Source: Pollenia angustigena
Lineage: Eukaryota > Arthropoda > Insecta > Diptera > Polleniidae
Direction of reading: 5' to 3'
NCBI GenBank assembly: GCA_930367215.1
Contig: OV884060.1
Location: 99,844,151-99,908,150 of the forward strand
DNA: 64,000 bases
The position numbers were made by a program, and so were the translations under genes. The notes under the pieces are model-generated. The model was not told the DNA's origin, ran no database searches, and worked only from the letters and a program-made list of their open reading frames with translations. Positions 56,698-64,000 of this stretch are shown piece by piece; position 1 is the first letter of the stretch, and each line of letters starts with the position of its first letter.

Positions 56698-56936
56698 TAT
56701 ATTTTTGCATCATCATTCTTTTATATCCTTTTTCAATTGTCTTTTTCTTTTTAACATCAACGTGCTTTTATTAACAGATTTAATTTAGTTATAAAAAATA
56801 AGCATATTAATAATTGAAAAAGCGTGTATAATTATTCCGGGAAATACAACACAACGGTTTATTTTTGTCTATTGAAAAATCAGAAAGTGGAAGAAAAAGC
56901 AATTTTTTGATTTTGACTGCAGCTTTTTAAACCCTG

Positions 56937-57180
56937 AATAAAACTACATTATGATTAAAAAATGCTGGGTTTGACAGTAATCAGCAAATTTATGTCAACG
57001 AAAACCTTACACCACATAACCATCGTATATTCAAAGCAGCACTCAACATCAAGAAAAAAAAAAGATTAAATCTAGTTTCACACTGCGAGGTCCCGTATAC
57101 ATATATAAAGAAACACCAGTCTGATAAACCTATTTTAGTTGAATTTCCTGAAGAACTAACAAATCTTTTTCGTAAATAGT
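56937..57180 (+). pseudogene. LINE ORF1, C-terminal part
   Basis: Continues the ORF1 cut at 40304: KNAGFDSNQQIYVNENLTPH, NHRIFKAALNIKKKKRL and a stop after FPEELTNLFRK near 57177. IYVNENLTP is the hallmark of the ORF1 C-terminal domain. One stop near 56962. Confidence 0.75.
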
Positions 57181-57445
57181 ACTAGCTGTGCAATGTGTTG
57201 TATAATCGACAATCATAATTGCATTTTTCTATTTAATTTTATTATGTATCCCTAGTCTTTATTTTTTTATTCCTGTCTTATATTATCTGCCTTAAACATG
57301 TGTTTAATGATGATTTGTTTTTTCTGTCGTAACCATAAAATATTAAATGTAGATGATGGATGTATATTTAGTTGCGTTGCGCTAATAGGTATAAAAGTTA
57401 TATATCACGTATGAACAACTTGGTTCTAGAGATAGTAACTTTATT

Positions 57446-57735
57446 ATGCTTAGAATCTTAGCTAAACAAAAAAAGGGTTTTAGCATATGTCACATTAATG
57501 CCCAAAGCTTAGGCAATAAGTTGTATGAATTTCGTTATTTATTCGAAAACTCTGGAATTGATGCAATATATGTTTCCGAAACCTGGGTTTCTAACAAAAT
57601 GAGCGATAACTTTTATGGTGTTAACGGATACCGTGTTTTTCGGTCTGACAGATATAAACATACCGGTGGAATTGCTATATATGGTTGTAAGAAATAATAA
57701 ATCATGTAAAATTAATTCAATCTACAACTGAAACT
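57446..57735 (+). pseudogene. LINE ORF2 start: AP-type endonuclease, truncated
   Basis: MLRILAKQKKGFSICHINAQ begins the domain that nicks target DNA; IDAIYVSETW carries the catalytic Glu, then RVFRSDRYKHTGG. A one-base shift near 57675 is followed by RNNKSCKINS. After about 57735 the LINE is interrupted by repeats; its far end reappears at 60560. Confidence 0.8.
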
Positions 57736-58131
57736 GTTGTGCATTATTTATGCACAAGCTGTTCATAAATATAAAATGTTTAGGTACATTTTTGAATATA
57801 CAACTTTGCGCATAAATTATGCCTAATAATCATAAATTCTGCACAATCTATTAAAATTGTGCATAAGTTAACACAAAAAATGTGCACAGTTTGTGAACAT
57901 TGTTCATAGCTTAATTATTTGAAAATTAAACCCAATTGATCATAATATATGAACATTGTGCATGAACGACTATTAACACTTACTGTTCAGAGTTATACCT
58001 ACTTGTACATATTATCAAAAAGTAATTTCAATTTTTGGGAATACAAAATTTTAATTTCAAAAGATTTTGTTATTCGTGCTTAATTCCCAGTTTTTATTCT
58101 TGATAAAAACACTTGAAATTTATTGTTGATG

Positions 58132-58193
58132 GGATAAGCTATTCCTATGCATTTCACTGGTTGCTTAGGCCAGATCATCAGGAAACTTCATCC
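58132..58193 (-). ncRNA. Hammerhead ribozyme (type I), unit 1
   Basis: On the minus strand: helix I GUUUC with GGAAU (two wobble pairs), an inner loop, then GGAU with AUCC; core CUGAUGA; helix II CUGG/CCAG with loop CCUAAGCAA and a U-U at its base; GAA; helix III is the palindrome AUGCAU; predicted cut after A in the AUA triplet. The short palindromic helix III suggests cleavage as a dimer. Confidence 0.62.
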
Positions 58194-58601
58194 ATAAAGA
58201 TTTTAGACAAACTAAAGATATTAAACCAAATAAAACTGTTAAACGTATAAGACTTATAGCAACAGTTTTACTTGTAACAATATCAAAGCTTGAACAAAAT
58301 ACATCAACAATAAAAAAGTGGGTTTATCTTATCTTACACTCCCCACCACAATTAGTTGAAATTCTCTCAACATTAATTGTAGTTGTAAGTAGGTTAAGAA
58401 AAACAAAATAAAAAACAAACAACAACTTACAAAAGATGTTGTCAATTAAGTGTTTTTTTAGGCCGTGCACTTGCCTGTTTATTATCAAAAAGTAATTTCA
58501 ATTTTTGGGAATACAAAATTTTAATTTCAAAAGATTTTGTTATTCGTGCTTAATTCCCAGTTTTTATTCTTGATAAAAACACTTGAAATTTATTGTTGAT
58601 G

Positions 58602-58663
58602 GGATAAGCTATTCCTATGCATTTCACTGGTTGCTTAGGCCAGATCATCAGGAAACTTCATCC
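58602..58663 (-). ncRNA. Hammerhead ribozyme, unit 2
   Basis: Identical core to unit 1, exactly 470 bp further on. Confidence 0.62.
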
Positions 58664-59071
58664 ATAAAGATTTTAGACAAACTAAAGATATTAAACCAAA
58701 TAAAACTGTTAAACGTATAAGACTTATAGCAACAGTTTTACGTGTAACAATATCAAAGCTTGAACAAAATACATCAACAATAAAAAAGTGGGTTTATCTT
58801 ATCTTACAGTCCCCACCACAATTAGTTGAAATTCTCTCAACATTAATTGTAGTTGTAAGTAGGTTAAGAAAAACAAAATAAAAAACAAACAACAACTTAC
58901 AAAAGATGTTGTCAATTAAGTGTTTTTTTAGGCAGTGCACTTGCCTGTTTATTATCAAAAAGTAATTTCAATTTTTGGGAATACAAAATTTTAATTTCAA
59001 AAGATTTTGTTATTCGTGCTTAATTCCCAGTTTTTATTCTTGATAAAAACACTTGAAATTTATTGTTGATG

Positions 59072-59133
59072 GGATAAGCTATTCCTATGCATTTCACTGG
59101 TTGCTTAGGCCAGATCATCAGGAAACTTCATCC
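59072..59133 (-). ncRNA. Hammerhead ribozyme, unit 3
   Basis: Identical core to units 1 and 2, again 470 bp further on; this unit is cut short after 59200. Confidence 0.62.
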
Positions 59134-59487
59134 ATAAAGATTTTAGACAAACTAAAGATATTAAACCAAATAAAACTGTTAAACGTATAAGACTTATAGC
59201 AGGCAAGTGCACGGCCTAAAAAAACACTTAATTGACAACATCTTTTGTAAGTTGTTGTTTGTTTTTTATTTTGTTTTTCTTAACCTACTAACAACTACAA
59301 TTAATGTTGAGAGAATTTCAACTAATTGTGGTGGGGAGTGTAAGATAAGAAAGATAAACCCACTTTTTTATTGTTGATGTATTTTGTTCAAGCTTTGATA
59401 TTGTTACAAGTAAAACTGTTGCTATAAGTCTTATACGTTTAAACGTTTTATTTGGTTTAATATCTTTAGTTTGTCTAAAATCTTTAT

Positions 59488-59549
59488 GGATGAAGTTTCC
59501 TGATGATCTGGCCTAAGCAACCAGTGAAATGCATAGGAATAGCTTATCC
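59488..59549 (+). ncRNA. Hammerhead ribozyme, inverted unit 4
   Basis: Same sequence on the plus strand. The predicted cleavage is between 59535 and 59536. Confidence 0.62.
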
Positions 59550-59957
59550 CATCAACAATAAATTTCAAGTGTTTTTATCAAGAATAAAAACTGGGAATTA
59601 AGCACGAATAACAAAATCTTTTGAAATTAAAATTTTGTATTCCCAAAAATTGAAATTACTTTTTGATAATAAACAGGCAAGTGCACGGCCTAAAAAAACA
59701 CTTAATTGACAACATCTTTTGTAAGTTGTTGTTTGTTTTTTATTTTGTTTTTCTTAACCTACTTACAACTACAATTAATGTTGAGAGAATTTCAACTAAT
59801 TGTGGTGGGGAGTGTAAGATAAGATAAACCCACTTTTTTATTGTTGATGTATTTTGTTCAAGCTTTGATATTGTTACAAGTAAAACTGTTGCTATAAGTC
59901 TTATACGTTTAACAGTTTTATTTGGTTTAATATCTTTAGTTTGTCTAAAATCTTTAT

Positions 59958-60019
59958 GGATGAAGTTTCCTGATGATCTGGCCTAAGCAACCAGTGAAAT
60001 GCAAAGGAATAGCTTATCC
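59958..60019 (+). ncRNA. Hammerhead ribozyme, inverted unit 5, probably inactive
   Basis: Same fold, but AUGCAU is changed to AUGCAA. This removes the U of the NUH cleavage triplet and the A-U pair, so it should not cut. Confidence 0.55.
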
Positions 60020-60299
60020 CATCAAAAATAAATTTCAAGTGTTTTTATTAAGAATAAAAACTGGGAATTAAGCACGAATAACAAAATCTACTTGTACATA
60101 TTTTGATATGTGTGTATCTTGTTCATAAGTTGTGCCCATTTATGCATAGATTATGAACAATGCGTACACATATGGATAATGAGTATGCATTAATTGCAAG
60201 TTAGTTTCACTTACGTTCTTTGTTTTAAGAGTGCCGGTTGTGTTTAGAAGCGACAGTAGTTGAAGTGAAGTGAATATTATTTATAAATATATAATTGTA

Positions 60300-60563
60300 C
60301 GAATTAAGAAAACCAGAGGTAAGTATTGAGTTATTATCATATATTTATTATAGAACAAAGAAAACTGATACAGCCAATTGTTTTTCTGACTTGGTAGTTG
60401 CTTGACGAACTATTTTTGGCGTTCTGCTGCAGCTGATTTTGTTTACTTTTTGTTTGTGTTTTGCAGAAAAACATCCACTGAAGTGCAAAATATGGAAAAC
60501 TTCGCAGGTCAACAAAGCAGTGAATATACATATGTCTTCTACAAATTTAGAAGGTATTAATTG
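60300..60563 (+). other. Exon-like pieces with a short ORF of unknown origin
   Basis: A donor CAGAG/GTAAGT at about 60317 and an acceptor TGTTTTGCAG at about 60467 would splice to an exon with ATG at about 60492 (MENFAGQQSSEYTYVFYKFR). It ends in a stop within 25 codons. Could be the first exons of a transposon gene. No family recognised. Confidence 0.3.
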
Positions 60564-60780
60564 TTGAAAATTTTAATTTCTCTCGGTCAACAAGCAATCC
60601 TCAAATTATATTTCCTATTAGACTTTTGAACACTTTTGAACAATCTTATCAGATTCGGGTTTCAAAAATCTGGAATACTATGCCAAGAGCACTAATAAAA
60701 TTTTCATATTCGCTGCACTTCTTTAAATCTAAGTTGTTAGAATTTTCAGCGCTAAATAACTTGTCAATTCACTAAAACGA
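60560..60780 (+). pseudogene. LINE ORF2 C-terminal end
   Basis: NPQIIFPIRLLNTFEQSYQI followed by RVSKIWNTMPRALIKFS, SLHFFKSKLLEF and a stop. The R.S.IWN.(L/M)P pattern closes many CR1/jockey ORF2 proteins. Probably the same LINE as 39980-57735 with its middle deleted or replaced. Confidence 0.6.
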
Positions 60781-62700
60781 ATAATTGCTAATGTTCCAGC
60801 TTTCTTTCTGCGTAATATGGAAATAGAATATATCAGAATTCAGAGAAATTCAAATGTGATCGCTCATATTCAACCATTCTTGAATTTTTTTCATAAATGA
60901 AAAATGTAAAATATGTAACTTTTTTTCACAGTCATAAATGAATTGTTAATATTTCGCCAAATTCATTCATGTTTTTGAGGAAAAATCCAATTGTGCCTTT
61001 CTTCAGTCATGAAAAATGAGGAAAAAAAGTTTTAGAAATGATCCTCACTAGTAATGTTGTTGTTGCTTGACAGTTTGCATGACCACAGCTCGAAATGACT
61101 GTGTGTATTTGTTTGTGTAAAATATTTTTGGTATAGGCAACCAGCCAAAGTGTCTGTTGGATTTTTTGTAAGAAAACATTATTGAAAAAAATTAAAAAAA
61201 CTGCACATATCGTCCGTCATCTTTAATGCAGAATCACATTTCATAATTTTACATGCAAAGCAGAAAGCGTTGTAAAATGTTTGAGATTTATAAGCAATTT
61301 TAAATATGTGTAAACAATTCTTTGGTGCCTTTAAAAAAGGTCACTTTTTCTTTCGTTAAAAAGACGTACCTTTATGCAGAAATTATTGAGAAAAAACATA
61401 GACACAAGAAGTTGTTGGTATTTTGTGTTTGTAAAAATATTTTGGTTTCTGTTCCAATCTCGACGATGCGTTTTTATTGCTAAAAACACTTTTCTTACGT
61501 TGGTAAAGTTATTTGGAAAACACTAACAAATTCTTGTTTCGCCACAAGCAAAACGACAGTAAGTATGGTTGATGGGTAAGAAAATTTGTTTTATTGTTGC
61601 ATTAATGTAATTTTATTCTTTCGCGCCAAATTATGCTAGTTATTGTAAATTCAATGTAGTGTTTTCAACACCGTTGCGCTTGGTCCACAAACAAAATTTT
61701 TTTCACGAGACCAAATACATGTCTTCAATTCTTGCAGGTAGTAATTTTTTTCAATATTTTTTTGCCTTTATGTCTTTTAAAAGAAAAAAACAGACCCTTT
61801 TAGAGGCATCACAAAATATTTTACAAAAAAAAAAAAAAAAAAAAACACATTTTAGTTTACCAGCCAACAAATAATTTTACAAAACAGAAACAGGCTATCG
61901 TGCTGCCTAGCGGGAAAAATTGCGAGCGGTTTGACTTTTTAGGCCTTAAAGACGGTTAACAACTAGATTTTCAATAAACTTTTACTTATTCCGCTCTGCC
62001 TTCTTCGAAAAGGTCTTTTAGAATGGGTTTTATGAAATATTTTACAAATTCAAATTAACTTTTCTGAGATAAGGCCTGTCGAAATAGTTTTATTAGCAGT
62101 AATGTTGGAATGTGTAGCAAGTTAAGTTATTAATTTACTCACTTCGCGTTATTATCAACAACAATTTGCGACCTTAGGACAACAAGGATCTATATGCACC
62201 TAAACAACATGTAAGATAGAACCTTGTTGTTCTAATACAGTTGGAATGCGACTGGAAAACTTAATATGGGTAAAAAGGCCTTCTTTAAGGCCTCGTTACT
62301 ACTACATTTTCCCGCTGTTAATGGTCAGGCAAATCGCGTTTTTTTCATTGAGGAATTTGAAAGTGAATTTTTTTAAATTTTTCATATCTGACAAATTCAC
62401 ATGAATTTTTTTGTTTGCTCATTTTTCATGAATGAGGAAATTCAAAATATTTTTTTTAACTTAAGTTTTCTTTTTCGTTTGTAATATAGTTACGTTAAAT
62501 TTAATATACATAAGTAATATTCTTTTATTGTTTATTATACATTTTTTTTATTAATAACTGAAGTTTGTTGTCTAATTAGTAGCTTTTATTAACCATAAAA
62601 GGCCCTAAAGGCTCGGTTATGTAATTGACGAATATAAAATAATAATTTATATTTTAATTTAATTTGCTGTTATTTCTGTATACCTGTTGTATATTTGTTA
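60781..62700. other. AT-rich noncoding DNA, no gene seen
   Basis: Repeated CATTCATG/CATGAAAAATGAG words at 60860-61020 and 62340-62450 may be the two ends of a decayed element. A run of 21 A near 61829. A likely MITE at 61907-62321 is listed apart. Confidence 0.4.
61907..62321. mobile_element. Candidate MITE, ends AGCGGGAAAA
   Basis: TAGCGGGAAAAATTG at the left and (mirrored) CAGCGGGAAAATGTA at the right, both followed by AGGCCTTAAAGA. No duplication found. Confidence 0.45.
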
Positions 62701-62714
62701 TGTACGGGTTGGTT

Positions 62715-63600
62715 TTTATACCCTCCACCACAATTAGTTGTGAAGAGGGTATACAAAGTTTGTCATTCTGTGTGAAACTTTTTTTTTATTCATCTCAGAC
62801 CCCATAAAGTATATATATTCTGGGTCCTTGAGTAATTCTAAGTTGATTTAGCCATGTCCGTCTGTCTGTCCGTCTGTTGAAAACACGCTCACTTTCGAAA
62901 AACTCAAAAGAAAATTGGTGTCAAATTGCTTGTAGTTATCCTAAGCAGTTTAGGATTAAAATCCAGCAAAATCGGTAAGGTAGGATCAGAGCTGCGAATC
63001 AAAATGTGAAACCAGCACCTAAAAAAAATTGATAATTTGGTTACAAAAAGTAGCATAAATGGTGGAAAAATGCACGGAATGATATGAGATTTGGCAAAAA
63101 TTAATTTCATTCCACTGGAAATCTCGCTGTAGAGTTTCGCGAAGATCCGTCCATAATTTACCCCAGGGCCCATATACGCCCTACTCCCGGAAAACCGTAT
63201 AGAACGCCTAATCAATACAAATTTTGGCATTTCACAGTTTTATAGGACTAGAAATAAAACAGTAAAATTTCGTGAAGATCGGTCCATAATTTACCCTAGG
63301 CCCCATACAAACCCTACTACCGGAAAACAGTTTAGTACTCCTAAAATCATAATTAATAATGCTATCATAACAAAATTTGGCACATCACAGTTTTATAGGA
63401 CTAGAAACAAGTCTGTAAAATTTCGTGAAAGTTGGTCAATAATTTACCCTAGGCACCATATAAACCATACTACCGGAAAACAGTTTAGTGCGCCATAAAT
63501 CATAATTAATAATGCTATCATAACAAAATTTAATACATCACAGTTTTATAGGACTAGAAACAAGTCTGTAAAATTTCGTGAAGATCTGTTGTAGTATTTA
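62715..63600 (+). repeat. Dipteran TATACCCTCCACCA repeat with (GTCY)n and 153-bp tandem units
   Basis: Starts TTTATACCCTCCACCACAAT, includes GACCCCATAAAGTATATATA and a (GTCY)n block near 62856-62878. This order is common in fly mobile repeats and mini-me elements are known for (GTCY)n; identity is tentative. From about 63080 on, units with CACAGTTTTATAGGACTAGA recur at 63233, 63386 and 63539 (153 bp apart), preceded by a diverged one. Confidence 0.65.
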
Positions 63601-64000
63601 ATGAAAAATGTTTTTTGTGTCTTCTTGCGAGCAACCCGTGGTGTTATATAAATAATGATTAGCCTAACATTAAAATACTTACTAACTAATGCATGAGAAC
63701 CGTTAACGCAATATGATCCATGCATAATAATTGGTTCCCATGCAATATAAATATTTACCGTATGCCGCATAAACTCTGACAACAAGAGCCAGTTTCAAGT
63801 GTTTGTGTGCAGGTCTCTAAAATAATACAAACATGCAGAGTTTAATTGCATTACACCTCCATTTTCACAAGAATGTTCATATTTTTTTTTTTTGAACATT
63901 CTTTTACTTAAATTAACAATTTATTATTATTTTTATTATAGTTTAAAATTTTTAGTTTTATACAATATGATATCTTTTAAGCCTATTCTTATGTACTACT
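63601..64000. other. No feature seen
   Basis: AT-rich, without ORF or repeat that I could recognise. Confidence 0.4.

Larger units (their letters stand above)
48143..56851 (+). mobile_element. Mag-like Ty3/gypsy retrotransposon, both LTRs present
   Basis: LTRs of 225 bp start TGTTATGATCGAG and end AAATACAACA. Flanks CAATG (48138-48142) and CAACG (56852-56856) are a 5-bp duplication with one change. Order: LTR, tRNA-Ser primer site, gag, protease, RT, RNase H, integrase, LTR. No env. A 2.3-kb foreign segment splits gag and a Tc1 element splits the 3' LTR. The LTRs differ by 7 substitutions in 225 bp (about 3%). Confidence 0.93.
54979..56851 (+). repeat. 3' LTR of the mag-like element, split by a Tc1 element
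   Basis: 54979-55051 and 56698-56851 together match the 5' LTR. A purine-rich stretch (AAGTGAGGTAGAAT) just before it is the likely second-strand primer. Confidence 0.9.
40305..56936. mobile_element. hAT MITE, host of a 16-kb nest, TSD AATAAAAC
   Basis: Ends CAGCGTTTAAAAAGCTGCAG and (mirrored) CAGGGTTTAAAAAGCTGCAG; AATAAAAC at 40297-40304 and 56937-56944. Its own sequence is only about 0.66 kb: 40305-40766, 48018-48142 and 56852-56936. The arms match over some 250 bp (for example TTTACTTCTGATTCATTAAA and GAAGATGGGACGTTG) once the solo LTR and the gypsy element are taken out. This shows that both sit in its right arm. Confidence 0.87.
58014..60087. mobile_element. Palindromic array of 470-bp units with hammerhead ribozymes (retrozyme / Penelope-like)
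   Basis: Two full units and a part unit lie in one direction (from 58011, 58481 and 58951, 470 bp apart), then one full unit and one part unit in the opposite direction (59201-59670 and 59671-60087). The inversion point is near 59200. The whole array is flanked by a 15-bp direct repeat, CTACTTGTACATATT, at 57999-58013 and 60088-60102. No ORF. Tandem and inverted partial copies, a target duplication of this length and a hammerhead per unit are known for Penelope-like elements and their nonautonomous retrozymes. Assignment is by structure, not by an RT gene. Confidence 0.7.
57737..60230. repeat. Insertion rich in TTGTGCATAA-type palindromes, host of the hammerhead array
   Basis: Between the LINE pieces. 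57737-57998 and 60103-60230 contain many TGTGCAT, ATGCACAA and GTTCATAA words in both orientations, like a MITE with subterminal repeats. Exact ends are uncertain. Confidence 0.5.
32033..64000 (-). other. PIG-O: Probable upstream PIG-O intron (at least 32 kb), transposon-filled
   Basis: The exon ending at 32032 has a good 3' splice site, so an upstream exon must exist. I found no frame resembling the PIG-O catalytic domain up to 64000. Either the intron exceeds 31.9 kb or a very short exon was missed. Confidence 0.5.

Noticed and set aside
61829..61849. Poly-A tail of a LINE or processed gene
   Set aside because: No coding or LINE-like sequence precedes it and no flanking duplication was found.
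32033..64000. Search for PIG-O catalytic-domain exons on the minus strand
   Set aside because: No frame with the expected metal-binding motifs was seen; very short exons cannot be ruled out by eye.

Overview
The window looks like AT-rich nuclear DNA of a higher fly (Diptera, Brachycera). The evidence is the fly-like PIG-O protein, short GT-AG introns of 54-80 bp, and a repeat load of jockey-type LINEs, Ty3/gypsy, hAT, Tc1/mariner/pogo, PIF/Harbinger and Transib elements. Only one host gene is recognisable: the 3' half of a PIG-O (GPI ethanolamine phosphate transferase 3) gene on the minus strand. Three exons (30421-32032, 8231-8727, 7973-8167) join in perfect phase and give about 767 C-terminal residues. 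One intron is 63 bp, the next is 21.7 kb and packed with transposons. The N-terminal catalytic exons are not seen in the 32 kb upstream, so they probably lie beyond position 64000.

Layout. 1-2650: broken jockey-type LINE, then a gypsy integrase remnant. 2654-6585: a Transib (RAG1-related) transposon with a 5-bp target duplication and a spliced, broken transposase, itself hit by a pogo-like element carrying two MITEs. 7973-8727: last two PIG-O exons. 8728-30420: giant intron with a PIF-like element (holding a hAT with a LINE inside, and a long-TIR element with a Cys-rich gene), two nested Harbinger elements with Myb-like and transposase genes, a degenerate LINE with a tandem duplication split by a hAT, a Harbinger-type element with a Myb-like gene, and a hAT holding a MITE. 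30421-32032: large PIG-O exon. 32033-39900: MITEs, a second Transib remnant, a second copy of the Myb-carrying element and a 142-bp satellite. 39980-60780: a LINE broken open by a deep nest of insertions. 60800-64000: noncoding repeats.

The 40-60 kb nest can be ordered in time from intact target duplications: LINE > hAT MITE (AATAAAAC) > solo LTR (CTGT) > hAT (CTCAGAAC) > hAT (CTCACATT) > pogo-like (TA) > mariner (TA). The hAT MITE is also hit by a mag-like gypsy element with tRNA-Ser primer site, which in turn holds a nearly intact Tc1 element.

The most unusual object is a palindromic array of 470-bp units (58014-60087) flanked by a 15-bp direct repeat. Every unit contains a sequence that folds as a type I hammerhead ribozyme with a palindromic helix III. 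This is the layout of retrozymes and Penelope-like pseudo-LTRs. No tRNA, rRNA or CRISPR was seen. Elements were identified by reading, without database searches.
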